A stretch of 52,122 bases of DNA, taken from NCBI GenBank assembly GCA_021794235.1, contig JAJYRE010000007.1:1-52122 (forward strand). Reading direction: 5' to 3'. Each line of letters starts with the position of its first letter. The stretch's first letter is position 1. The notes under the pieces were generated by a model that searched no databases, was not told the DNA's origin, and was given only the letters and a program-made list of their open reading frames with translations. A program made the translations under genes and the position numbers. Source of the stretch: Nanobdellota archaeon (GTDB taxonomy: Archaea > Nanobdellota > Nanobdellia > Parvarchaeales > Parvarchaeaceae). Positions 15,889 through 24,568 of the stretch are shown piece by piece.

Positions 15889-17382
15889 ATGGTTGATATA
15901 AGTGATTTAACAGTTCAAAATCCGTGGTGGGTATCGGGTAAATTGGTGAATGATCCGAAACTTGAAGAGTACGACAGTTCTAAGTTTAAATGGGATCCCA
16001 GAATCAGGAAAAAAATATCCTTAGAAACAGAAGGCGTTTATATAATACGGGGTGCCAGAAGAATAGGCAAAACCACTCTTCTAAGGCTCGTTATACGCGA
16101 TGTTTTATCAAAAGGCTGGAAAAGCCAAAATATATTTTTTTGGTCGTGTGATAATGTTAACGATAGAAAAGAGCTGCACGATATAATAAGTACATATCTT
16201 AAGTGGGCCGGCAACGAAGACATAAAACTTATTTGTATAGATGAAGTAACATTCGTTCCGGAGTGGGAGTTGGCATATAAGGCAATATTTGAGGAATTTG
16301 GACTCTCTAACAAAATATTTTTATTTACGGGATCTTCCTCCTATGACCTTAAAGTGAGCAGTGAACGACTGCCGGGTAGAAAAGGTAAGAATGGCAGAGC
16401 ACAGATACTTTTTGTACCAATGAAATTTTCAGAGTATATAAAGCTAATAAAACCCAATCTTTACCGGCAGTTGGTTAACGCCTGGGGTATAAGCGGCGAG
16501 TTTGGAGTTTTGTCGTACCCCACAAAAGAATTGCATGAACTATTACTGAATCCAAAAAGACGGAAGGATTTGACGCTTCTGATTAATAGGATGATGCCAT
16601 TGAAGAATCAGTTGGATAATCTTATTGATGGCTTTATCTTGACGGGAGGGGTTATAAAACCGATAAATGAACTCCTGTCCTCGCATAAAATAGAAAATTC
16701 AACCTACGAAATGTATATAGAATGGGTTCTTGGAGATATATCCATGTTAAATCTCAGCCAGAAGACTGCGAAAAACTTGATGAGGTCTTTGATTAGTAAT
16801 ACCGGAAATATGGTTGGTTGGAAGAGGCTTTGTGATAACAGTGGAATAAAGGAAGAAAGAACGGCAATGGAGTACATAGAAGCGTTAAATACAATCTTCC
16901 TGATAAATTACACAGAAAAGATAGATCTAAACAAAAAAGGCCCTGTTTTGAGGTCAAACAGAAAGTTTTATTTCACAAACCCTTTCTTCTACCTCGCCTT
17001 CTCAAACTATCTTAAAAACCCGGCGTCAGACTATTTTATAGAGAGCAAGAAATCACTAAACGACCCCGAGATAAAATCTAAATTGGTAGAGGGAATAGTT
17101 TACGATCACCTCATCAGACTTGCATACAACCTCAATCCGAGCGACCTGTTCGATCCAAAAGACATAGTATTCTATTCCTATGCAGACAAAGAAATAGACT
17201 TTATTTTAAAGAACGGAAACGCAGTTTCTGCGTTTGAACTGAAATATCAAAATAAAATCAATTCCGAGGATTATAAAGGGCTTCAAAAATTCAACGGTAA
17301 CAAATACATGATAAGCAAGAACGAACTGGATCTAGAAAACATAATTACAATCCCCCTTTCGATATTTTTATCTCTTGTATAA
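15889..17382 (+). CDS. ATPase of the AAA_14/DUF4143 type
   Basis: 497 residues. Walker A GARRIGKT at 55-62, Walker B ICIDEVTFVPEWE near 115, then the FLFTGSSSYDL sensor motif and an RGRK-like LPGRKGKNGR stretch. The C-terminal half is the DUF4143 pattern ending in a PD-(D/E)XK-like core: IDFILKNGNAVSAFELKYQ, where Asp, Glu and Lys are correctly spaced. This family is common and often multicopy in archaea; its function is not settled. The gene is bracketed by 21-bp direct repeats and preceded by palindromes, unlike the genes around it, which suggests a separately acquired unit. Confidence 0.88.
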   Translation: MVDISDLTVQNPWWVSGKLVNDPKLEEYDSSKFKWDPRIRKKISLETEGVYIIRGARRIGKTTLLRLVIRDVLSKGWKSQNIFFWSCDNVNDRKELHDIISTYLKWAGNEDIKLICIDEVTFVPEWELAYKAIFEEFGLSNKIFLFTGSSSYDLKVSSERLPGRKGKNGRAQILFVPMKFSEYIKLIKPNLYRQLVNAWGISGEFGVLSYPTKELHELLLNPKRRKDLTLLINRMMPLKNQLDNLIDGFILTGGVIKPINELLSSHKIENSTYEMYIEWVLGDISMLNLSQKTAKNLMRSLISNTGNMVGWKRLCDNSGIKEERTAMEYIEALNTIFLINYTEKIDLNKKGPVLRSNRKFYFTNPFFYLAFSNYLKNPASDYFIESKKSLNDPEIKSKLVEGIVYDHLIRLAYNLNPSDLFDPKDIVFYSYADKEIDFILKNGNAVSAFELKYQNKINSEDYKGLQKFNGNKYMISKNELDLENIITIPLSIFLSLV

Positions 17383-17415
17383 CTGCCGATACAAGATACA
17401 AAGAAATAGCTCCTG

Positions 17416-17541
17416 CTAGACGATTATCCTCTTTTGGTCTTGCAACGCGGACGGGACGTCTATAACGTTTGTGGGCATCGCCAACACTTCGATAAAATTC
17501 GGAAGCAAATCCAAACTTAAAGGATAAATAAGTTGCGGTGT
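17416..17541 (-). pseudogene. Possible gene remnant containing the right 21-bp repeat
   Basis: A 41-codon open stretch without a good start reads LIYPLSLDLLPNFIEVLAMP...RIIV and stops at 17416. In the same relative frame the left repeat encodes DLLPDFI. The stretch looks more protein-like than the AT-rich spacers nearby, so it may be the tail of a gene interrupted when the ATPase segment arrived. No family is recognised and chance is possible. Confidence 0.25.
17491..17511 (+). repeat. 21-bp direct repeat, right copy
   Basis: gataaaattcggaagcaaat plus c, the partner of 15753-15773. It lies in the 171-base spacer after the ATPase gene; nothing else definite is seen in that spacer apart from the possible remnant and the promoter of the next gene. 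Confidence 0.7.
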
Positions 17542-17553
17542 TCAGATAATAGG

Positions 17554-17988
17554 ATGGAAGACGAAGAAATAGAACTCAGGTGTACGATAGAGCTTATAGG
17601 GAAGCCAAAGGAAGAGACGGAAAAGGCGATCAAGAAGATAGTTGATAACATAGAGGAATCAGGCAAGAAGCTCGCGGTTAGCAGCCAGACATACGGCGAG
17701 CCGAAACTCATACAAGACGACTTTTATTCCGTTTACTGCACGTTCAATATAAAATCGGATTTACTGTCATTGTTCTACTTTGTAATAGACTACGCCCCGT
17801 CATCGATAGAGCTGCTGACAACAAAGCAGGTCGGAGTAAAAGCGGTTGACCTCCAGGGCCTTTTCAACGATCTTTCCGGGAGAATGAACGAAATGGACCA
17901 GAAGATAAAGATATACTCCGGTCAGGCAATGCTTCTGGCGAACGAATTGGAAGCCTTGAAGAAAGGCACTCAAAATCCAAGTAAATAA
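17554..17988 (+). CDS. Hypothetical protein with C-terminal coiled coil
   Basis: 144 residues from the ATG at 17554; the track's start at 17533 is a TTG lying too near the TATA-like box (aggataaata, 17521-17530). The first 100 residues alternate strands and helices (IELRCTIELIGKPKEETEKAIKKIVDN...FYSVYCTFNIKS), suggesting a small two-layer fold, and residues 105-140 form a likely coiled coil (LFNDLSGRMNEMDQKIKIYSGQ). No known family recognised. It stands alone between the ATPase segment and the S-layer gene. Confidence 0.7.
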   Translation: MEDEEIELRCTIELIGKPKEETEKAIKKIVDNIEESGKKLAVSSQTYGEPKLIQDDFYSVYCTFNIKSDLLSLFYFVIDYAPSSIELLTTKQVGVKAVDLQGLFNDLSGRMNEMDQKIKIYSGQAMLLANELEALKKGTQNPSK

Positions 17989-18029
17989 TTAACACCATTA
18001 TTGTAAAAATTCCAACAAAACCGTAAAAA

Positions 18030-18120
18030 CGAAACCTTTTTAAATACCTAATTTGTTAATTTGTTAGGCTTAATCGCCTGTATATTAAAAAGTCTGAGTC
18101 CGAGTAGGTGAGGTAAAAAC
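18030..18120 (+). promoter_or_regulatory. S-layer gene promoter, leader and Shine-Dalgarno site
   Basis: BRE-like cgaaacc followed by TATA box ttttaaatac (18037-18046) places transcription start near 18070, about 50 bases before the ATG. The leader ends with AGGTGAGGT (18106-18114); AGGTGA complements the 16S 3' end, 9 bases from the ATG. Most genes in this window lack a leader, so this is a special arrangement for a highly made protein. A tandem tttgttaa/tttgttag repeat sits at 18052-18066. Confidence 0.7.
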
Positions 18121-20835
18121 ATGAAAGCAAAAGTAGTAAGAAGTGTAAAGAAATTAGCAGCAGTAGCAACTGGAGCTCTGTTCTTAGGAGCAACAATGGG
18201 AATGGCTAGCGTCTTCGCTAGTGGACTTTCTAGTCTACCAGGAGCATTTGTAAGCAACGGTCACGTTAACTCTGTATTTGTCGTAGGACAGAGCGCAGCA
18301 GTAGCAGACGTAATCGGCGCAATAGATATATCCGCAGCATTGACTGCATCAGCAGCACACACTGTAGGAGCATCAGGTCAGATATCTGTTGGCTCATTAG
18401 CACTTAGCTCAAAGGCTCACAGTACTAACACGTTCAAGACAAACGGAACACAATTGGCACAGCTTTTGCCATCAGTAAATCTGGTTGCTACAAACTTCAC
18501 CTCCGGCGGTAAGAACTATACATCTGTAGAGAACGTATCATTCTCAAGCAGCATTCTTCCTAAAATCAATGGATTGAACGTATTGTTCCCAGCGGGAGCT
18601 TACTACCTTCAGTCATACATAGTAAACAGGTCTAACAACTCAAATAGCAATAAAATAGGAGTTGGAATACTTAACTTCACAGCGTTTTCATACGCTACAA
18701 ACGTAACATATGCGTTAGGTAACAATGTTGAATCGCTTCTTAAGTTGAACACGACAGTAGCACAGTTTGGTACTACAAAGTCATACACTAACGTAAAGAC
18801 ACCTACAACAATAACTCAGGGCCCTAATTCTGTTTTATTGCAGGGTGTCGCAACATTCGCTGGATCCACACCAGGCACATCATACAATCAGCTAGAGATA
18901 AGCGTTAATGGTGGCGCATTGCAATACATAAACTTTAGTAAGTCAACGACAGTAGGTAACGTGACAATAAATCCAGGACCTGGTGTACTTTCAAATTCCA
19001 CAGGGAGTTTCGTAAGGGCTGTTAGCATATCAAGCATAGCACACAATCAGAATGTAACCGGTTCGCATGTATCAGTACTATCAGGACTCGGATCACTGAA
19101 TGTAACTGTTGTGAATGCTACTAGTAAGGCAACGGGTGGACAGTTCGTACTCACAAGTACAACTCCTTTCACACTGCCTTACAGCTTTAGTAAAGCTAGT
19201 AGCTTCAGTCTGCCACAGAACCTTACAACAGTCGACCTACAGTCATTAACACACACGTTTGTAGGCACAACTCAGGGACAAAACGTAACCTTAACCGTTG
19301 GTAAAGCCGGTTATGATAATGCAACCGTAAAGAACGCATCTACAGCAGCAGCCGCAGCAGTAGCTCTTACAAGCAACGTTCCAAACATAGGCGTTGGAGC
19401 AGGAGCTTTGTACACTAACGCAGTAAATGTACCTAGTACAATCCAATTTGGCCCATCAGCTACAAAAGCAAATGATTTAAACGCGACACTTTCGAATATA
19501 CTTGCAAATAACTCTTTGCTATACAAGGTTAATGGTGTAAAGGGCAGTATTGCGCCTGGTACTGAAGGAATTAGAGGAAATGCAACTATAGCATTCTCTT
19601 CGCTTTCAACAGCCCCTGCAGGAGTATTGGATCTTGCAATTACAAACGCAAGTAAAACACACAGCAGTTACCCAGCATTTATACCAGCACTTAACAACAC
19701 AGCTTCACCCGCATTGGTATTTTATACACTACCAAATGGACAGTTACTTGGTTTGCATTATAAAGCAGTAGCTTTGACAACCGCAGCGACACCTAGCGCA
19801 TACAGGAATAACCTGACTTACATAATCAACTTTACCGCAGCTACTACGGCTAACCCTACAAATACTTCAGTGGCTTTCAATGCAAATGGTAAGTTTTCAA
19901 TGAACTACGGTGGTTATAATTTAACTGCAGTTAAATTTGTAGCACCAGGAAATGCATCGGCAAAGGTATCTAATCTAAGTGTAAGAGCACCAGTAGCATC
20001 GTTTGGTGCGAGCGACTCAGTAGTACCTGGTTTTAGTGGTATATACACGAATAGTGGACTAATGCAATACGTGAACTCTACATCTGGAGCAACAAGCGCA
20101 GTACTAGGAAACTTTACTTTCAACGGTTCAGTTTTCAAGTTTACTGACAGACTTGGAGCTACAATACCAGTTATGGTGAAGTCGTATGCTAACGGAACAA
20201 CTTATCTTGCAACTACAGCAAACACTACAGCAAACACATGGGGCGCATATGTTACGTTTACTAAAAGCGCATCAAAGGTGCCTAATGTAGCTAACTTCTA
20301 CATACCTACACAGAACTACACTGTAGCAGTAGCAGGTTCGCAAGTCATAAGCGGACAGACAAACTACACAGTAGGTCAGACGATAACCGGTGGTAAATTA
20401 CTGTCAATAGCAGGAGCAACAGGCGCATCAGCAGCTTCGTTCATAAACAGCAACCCTAACCTTGCAATGCAGGACAACAACTTTGCAGGCAGCACAAACA
20501 GTGTACCTGTTATAATAGTCGGTGGTCCAGCAGTTAACACACTAGCAGCAACAGTATTAGGCAGCTCAACACCTATATACGGTTCAGCATTTACCAACAA
20601 GACTGGAGTAGGCGCAGGTGAAGCATTGATACAGTACTTCAGCAATGTATCTGCATTCAACAACCAGCCCGCTATATTAGTAGCAGGTTACTATGCAAAT
20701 GCTACAGTACTTGCATCAGAAGTGCTTGCAATGTCACTTGTAGGTGAGCCAGTAGTTGCTCTTAACGGAACAAAGGTTATACTTAGCGCAAACAGCGCAA
20801 GTTACACTGGCGTTACGATAAAAAGCAGCTCGTAA
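18121..20835 (+). CDS. S-layer protein (archaeal S_layer_N / S_layer_C type)
   Basis: 904 residues. A basic start and hydrophobic signal (about 9-34, ending VFASG) lead into LPGAFVSNGHVNSVFVVGQSAAVADVIGAIDISAAL, the N-terminal S-layer pattern of methanogen surface proteins. The end carries VPVIIVGGPAVNTLAATVLG and AILVAGYYANATVLASEVLA, the matching C-terminal domain. The middle is Ser/Thr/Asn/Ala-rich beta sequence with dozens of NxS/T sequons, so it is likely N-glycosylated, perhaps by enzymes of the 22.6-27 kb operon. Codon use favours GCA, GTA and ACA more than its neighbours, consistent with very high expression. Strong leader upstream, terminator downstream. Confidence 0.92.
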   Translation: MKAKVVRSVKKLAAVATGALFLGATMGMASVFASGLSSLPGAFVSNGHVNSVFVVGQSAAVADVIGAIDISAALTASAAHTVGASGQISVGSLALSSKAHSTNTFKTNGTQLAQLLPSVNLVATNFTSGGKNYTSVENVSFSSSILPKINGLNVLFPAGAYYLQSYIVNRSNNSNSNKIGVGILNFTAFSYATNVTYALGNNVESLLKLNTTVAQFGTTKSYTNVKTPTTITQGPNSVLLQGVATFAGSTPGTSYNQLEISVNGGALQYINFSKSTTVGNVTINPGPGVLSNSTGSFVRAVSISSIAHNQNVTGSHVSVLSGLGSLNVTVVNATSKATGGQFVLTSTTPFTLPYSFSKASSFSLPQNLTTVDLQSLTHTFVGTTQGQNVTLTVGKAGYDNATVKNASTAAAAAVALTSNVPNIGVGAGALYTNAVNVPSTIQFGPSATKANDLNATLSNILANNSLLYKVNGVKGSIAPGTEGIRGNATIAFSSLSTAPAGVLDLAITNASKTHSSYPAFIPALNNTASPALVFYTLPNGQLLGLHYKAVALTTAATPSAYRNNLTYIINFTAATTANPTNTSVAFNANGKFSMNYGGYNLTAVKFVAPGNASAKVSNLSVRAPVASFGASDSVVPGFSGIYTNSGLMQYVNSTSGATSAVLGNFTFNGSVFKFTDRLGATIPVMVKSYANGTTYLATTANTTANTWGAYVTFTKSASKVPNVANFYIPTQNYTVAVAGSQVISGQTNYTVGQTITGGKLLSIAGATGASAASFINSNPNLAMQDNNFAGSTNSVPVIIVGGPAVNTLAATVLGSSTPIYGSAFTNKTGVGAGEALIQYFSNVSAFNNQPAILVAGYYANATVLASEVLAMSLVGEPVVALNGTKVILSANSASYTGVTIKSSS

Positions 20836-20857
20836 ACAGTTTTAAATAAAGCGAGTT

Positions 20858-20891
20858 AGGGGCTTTTGCCCCTTCTCACCTTTTGTTTTTT
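20858..20891 (+). terminator. Hairpin plus T-tract terminator after the S-layer gene
   Basis: AGGGGC-TTTT-GCCCCT forms a perfect 6-bp stem, followed by TTTTGTTTTTT. It lies 23 bases after the S-layer stop and before a fresh TATA box for the next gene. GC-rich hairpins are unusual in archaeal terminators, which commonly rely on T-tracts. Confidence 0.75.
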
Positions 20892-20935
20892 AAACTTCTA
20901 TATTTTTATAAGTCTTTAATTCCTAATCTCTATCT

Positions 20936-21349
20936 ATGAAATTGATCATAAAAGAGCAGGAGGTAGGTAAGAAAAAACCTCTGAATAAAGAATTGATTCT
21001 AGTTGTTCTTGTATTTGTAGGAGTCGCAGTTTTCGTATATCTCATAGCTACAACAATAAACGGTCAGATACAGCAGAATAATCTCGCTAGCTTCAATGCG
21101 GAAGCAGCCGCCTACGGCAACCAGCTTACATCGGAGTTATCGATAAATTCTTCTGCCTGTCAGCAATCTGCAACTAGTAACAATACCAACTTGACGTTGG
21201 CCTGCGGAGCGGTGTTCTACTGCAGATACTCGAGCGCCTGCGAATCTCAGCTTCCGAATCTTTCCTCCAAAACAATAAGCATATTATGCGACGCTTTCAA
21301 ATCAAACAGGGTTATCGCGACCGGAATGTGCTTCAAGCAGCAGATCTAG
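20936..21349 (+). CDS. Single-pass exported protein with six cysteines
   Basis: 137 residues. A basic cytoplasmic tail (KEQEVGKKKPLNKE) precedes one transmembrane helix (about 20-42) and an outside domain of about 95 residues with six cysteines (ACQQ, LACG, YCRY, ACES, LCDA, MCFK), enough for three disulfides. No family recognised. Its own TATA-like box (ttttataag) lies about 25 bases upstream. The even cysteine count and the exported thioredoxin-like protein at 22578 suggest that extracytoplasmic disulfides are made in this organism. A role near the S-layer is inferred from position only. Confidence 0.72.
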   Translation: MKLIIKEQEVGKKKPLNKELILVVLVFVGVAVFVYLIATTINGQIQQNNLASFNAEAAAYGNQLTSELSINSSACQQSATSNNTNLTLACGAVFYCRYSSACESQLPNLSSKTISILCDAFKSNRVIATGMCFKQQI

Positions 21350-21379
21350 AGAAATACGAAATTTTAACTTATAATTTAC

Positions 21380-22594
21380 ATGGGATTAGATGAAAACGCC
21401 GGTATTTTGACTTTTGGCGGACATAGCTATGATTTTGATGGCAGGCTCTTCACCGAAAATTCCGATTTTATAGTTCAGGAGATAGAAGACGACGGCACGA
21501 TACTCAGTACGGAAAGACAGGATTCTACAGGTCCGAGTGGAGAAAAGAAAGATTTTCTTACATTCACTTTAGTAAAGGAGGGGTTGTCCACTCCGGAGGC
21601 GATGCGTATGCTTGCCAGAGACCTGCACATCAACGTAAGAAGGATAGGATACAATGGAAACAAGGACAAGAGGGCAATAACCTCCCAGAGGATAAGCATA
21701 TTCAAACTGGATTTCGAGCGTTTCAAGATCCAGAATCAAAATATGTTTTTCAGAGATTTCAACTACAGCGAGGCGGGATGTAAGATAGGCGCTATTTACG
21801 GAAACAGGTTCACAATCAGGGTAAGAGAGTTTGCCGGTGATGATTCCGATCTATCCGAACTTTCGGAGGAAGTAAAAAAAGGGCTTCCGAACTTTTACGG
21901 CCCGCAGAGATTCGGCTCCCAGCACTTAAACGTAGAAGTATCGAAGAAAATATTCGCAAGAGACTTCAGGGGGGCATTCTATTCACTGGTTTTGGAGGAG
22001 AGGAAAGACGGGAGGTCCGGCGACAAATACAGAGAAGACCTAAGGAACATATTCGGCAATTTTGTACTCAACGACGAGGAGATAGATATAGAAGCCGCAA
22101 GAGGGGCTCTGGACGCCCTGCCGGGCTTCATGTACAATGAAAAGATGATGCTCAGACACCTGATGGAGTATAAGCACGACTATATAGGTGCGATGAGGCT
22201 GCTTCCCAAGTATTTCAGGCTGATGATAGTCCAGGCATACCAGTCCTACATGTTCAACTTAGTTCTGAGCAGGCTTGTCGGGAGCATAGGCATAGACAAC
22301 TTGCCTGAAGAGCTGCCGTCCATAGGATACGACTTGACTCTAGGAGAAGACAGAGTATCAGACGTAATAAGAGAAGTAATGGCTTCGGAGGGGATAGAAA
22401 GCCTGGAATCATTTAAGGTGACGCAGATCCCGGAGGCAAGCCTGAAAACGTTTAATAGATCCGCTTTGATAGTTCCGGAAAACCTGGACATTAAAAGGGA
22501 GGGAAACGACATTATACTGTCATTTTCCTTAAAGAAAGGCTCCTACGCAACAATACTTCTAATGAAGATGTTTCCCTCTATTTACAAAGATTGA
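21380..22594 (+). CDS. truD: tRNA pseudouridine(13) synthase TruD
   Basis: 404 residues. GYNGNKDKRAITSQ (catalytic Asp96) is the TruD active-site motif, and FYGPQRFGSQHLN near 172 is the second signature. TruD turns U13 in tRNA (U35 in some archaeal tRNA-Tyr) into pseudouridine. The start MGLDENAGILTFGG is supported by the spacing of 30 bases after the previous gene. Its last 17 bases overlap the end of the convergent thioredoxin-like gene. Length fits the archaeal branch. Confidence 0.93.
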   Translation: MGLDENAGILTFGGHSYDFDGRLFTENSDFIVQEIEDDGTILSTERQDSTGPSGEKKDFLTFTLVKEGLSTPEAMRMLARDLHINVRRIGYNGNKDKRAITSQRISIFKLDFERFKIQNQNMFFRDFNYSEAGCKIGAIYGNRFTIRVREFAGDDSDLSELSEEVKKGLPNFYGPQRFGSQHLNVEVSKKIFARDFRGAFYSLVLEERKDGRSGDKYREDLRNIFGNFVLNDEEIDIEAARGALDALPGFMYNEKMMLRHLMEYKHDYIGAMRLLPKYFRLMIVQAYQSYMFNLVLSRLVGSIGIDNLPEELPSIGYDLTLGEDRVSDVIREVMASEGIESLESFKVTQIPEASLKTFNRSALIVPENLDIKREGNDIILSFSLKKGSYATILLMKMFPSIYKD

Positions 22595-23267
22595 ACTTAG
22601 GATCATATTGACACAGCGTGTTCTTTAACTGTGCGGTATTCTCGTATCCCACGTAGGTATTATTCTCATTTATTATAAGGGTAGGGTAGTCTGTTACGTT
22701 GTACATCTTGTCTATCGCCTGTACGGGACTTATGTTTATGTTGGCATTCAATACTGTGGCGACAAGGGTATAATTCGACTGCTGTTCCAGATAACTGAGC
22801 TCTTCACCCTCATATACACAGTTGCTGCAGCCGTTTTGAGGGTATAACATCAGGACGTTCAGTATAGCGTTGTGGCACTGCGTTCCTATCCTTTGCGCCA
22901 GCAGCCAGTAGTCAAGTCTGGTATACGCGAACTGATTCACTATATTCTGATAGTCTTGGGCGTAAGTAGTATCTGTTTGAGCCGCATTTATCTCGGTATT
23001 AAGGGTCTGGAGCTGCTGGTTAAGGCTGCCGAGGCCGCTTTCCAATATGGCACATGACGTAGATGTGTTTGAGGTGCCTATAGCAGTAGTTAACGAGAGG
23101 GCTTCAAGAGACTGTTGGTCTAGTGTTAGGCTGTTCTGTAATATCGGTACTTTGAGATTTGCTATCGCGTATCCGGCAGAAAAGGCCAGGGACGCTATCA
23201 ACGCAACGGCGAGAAGCGCCAGCGTAATTTTAGTCCTATTCTCTAATTTCGATTTGCGATTTTCCAC
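22578..23267 (-). CDS. Membrane-anchored thioredoxin-fold protein (CxxC)
   Basis: 229 residues. One N-terminal transmembrane helix (about 14-36) exposes a Gln/Thr-rich helical stalk (about 45-115) and a thioredoxin-like domain with CSNC (Cys147-Cys150) and the cis-proline motif YPTLII (Pro195). Two more cysteines lie at 72 and 131 and two near the C-terminus. Such proteins act outside the membrane as disulfide oxidases, isomerases or reductases. It is last in the minus-strand glycosylation operon, its start overlapping the GT2 gene by 25 bases, so it may serve folding of surface glycoproteins. Confidence 0.83.
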   Translation of the reverse strand: MENRKSKLENRTKITLALLAVALIASLAFSAGYAIANLKVPILQNSLTLDQQSLEALSLTTAIGTSNTSTSCAILESGLGSLNQQLQTLNTEINAAQTDTTYAQDYQNIVNQFAYTRLDYWLLAQRIGTQCHNAILNVLMLYPQNGCSNCVYEGEELSYLEQQSNYTLVATVLNANINISPVQAIDKMYNVTDYPTLIINENNTYVGYENTAQLKNTLCQYDPKFNLCK

Positions 23268-24517
23268 ATTACTCTCTTTCTAAATATGACACCGTTGACA
23301 AAGCCGTATAGCCACGTCATTCCAAGAAAATATGAGAAGAGCGTGACATAAATAGCTATCCCTATGGTATCCTTTATCGCGTCTATTCTCTTCATGACGC
23401 CCTTCAGTGAGAAGAACAGGGAGTACAATCCGAAGACCAGCAGGAAGATACCAAACAATGATAGGACATCAAAGCTATACCCGACGGCGAGTATCGTTTG
23501 CCACAGGGTCTGCGTTGAAAACACCACCCCGACATTCGTTACAGTAAAGAAACCCTCTAAAATCCAACTATATATATAGTATGCTATAAGTGGCAGCGCC
23601 ACTATCGAGAAGAACACAGAGGTGAAAATCATCACCATTATGCTTCTGTCTATAAGACCGTGGTTATCCTTGCTCATTATAGTCTTCCTGTATTTCATCA
23701 TATTGTAGAAGAATCCGGAATACCAGCGGCTTCTCTGCTTGAATAGAACGGATATCTTATCCGGTACGATAGTATAAGAAAACGCGTCTATGACGTTCTC
23801 CACCATATAACCCTCCGTGAGCAGGTGTATTGCTATCTCCATGTCCTCGGTTATGTTCTTCTCATCGAAGTATCCTATTTTTTTCAAGGCTGATACCCTG
23901 AACATTGAACCGGGACCCGGCGCCACCATCAGGTTGCCGACATAGCTGAACGCCTTTCTGAGGACTATCGAAAATATGTAGTCGTACTTTTGGATCAACT
24001 GCACGGCCTTCTTTGGTTTGTACACGGCCACCGAAGGAGTTACGGCCCCAACGTTTTTATTCCTGAACGGCACCAGCAGCTTTCTCAGCATTTTCCTGTC
24101 TGCCATCGAGTCGGCGTCAAGTGTGGCAACAAATTCCTCTTTTACGAAGTTCTTTATTACGTAGTTCATTACAGCGGCCTTTCCATTGACGCCGGTGTCA
24201 ACTACCTTTACCCCTTTTTTCTCGAATGAGTATGCCACCTTTCTGGTTTTTCTGTCAGTGGACCTGTTCAAGGCTACATAGATCTTTATCTTGTCCTTGG
24301 GATAATCGCTCGCTAGCACGCTGTTTATTGACAGTTTAAGATCCTCGCCTTCGAACAGTGTAGGGATGACAAGAGCGACTTTCGGATAGGATTTTAACTC
24401 CTCTTCTGCCTTATCCTCCCTCAATATCTCGAAATATATGAACAGCCAGAAAAACAGCAGGAATAACACCAATATAGACATTATCTCGAGCAAACTTTGT
24501 GCGTACATATTATGCAT
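23243..24517 (-). CDS. Processive family 2 glycosyltransferase, membrane-bound
   Basis: 424 residues. One N-terminal helix is followed by a GT-A domain: ALVIPTLFEGE, the DADS metal site (ATLDADS), TEDMEIA for the acceptor base and QRSRW for the processive motif, then four or so transmembrane helices. This is the plan of cellulose, hyaluronan and poly-GlcNAc synthases, which build and export a polysaccharide from UDP-sugars. The product here is not known. It overlaps the thioredoxin-like gene and is separated by 51 bases from the GT-C gene, on the same strand. Confidence 0.88.
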   Translation of the reverse strand: MHNMYAQSLLEIMSILVLFLLFFWLFIYFEILREDKAEEELKSYPKVALVIPTLFEGEDLKLSINSVLASDYPKDKIKIYVALNRSTDRKTRKVAYSFEKKGVKVVDTGVNGKAAVMNYVIKNFVKEEFVATLDADSMADRKMLRKLLVPFRNKNVGAVTPSVAVYKPKKAVQLIQKYDYIFSIVLRKAFSYVGNLMVAPGPGSMFRVSALKKIGYFDEKNITEDMEIAIHLLTEGYMVENVIDAFSYTIVPDKISVLFKQRSRWYSGFFYNMMKYRKTIMSKDNHGLIDRSIMVMIFTSVFFSIVALPLIAYYIYSWILEGFFTVTNVGVVFSTQTLWQTILAVGYSFDVLSLFGIFLLVFGLYSLFFSLKGVMKRIDAIKDTIGIAIYVTLFSYFLGMTWLYGFVNGVIFRKRVMWKIANRN

Positions 24518-24568
24518 CCTTTCCTTTAGAATATAAACTATTATTTGGTCCTGTCAAATTAAATATGT

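Noticed and set aside
18121-20835. Internal tandem repeats in the S-layer gene
   Set aside because: The gene is low in complexity (Ser/Thr/Ala/Asn) but I could find no repeat unit of constant length.
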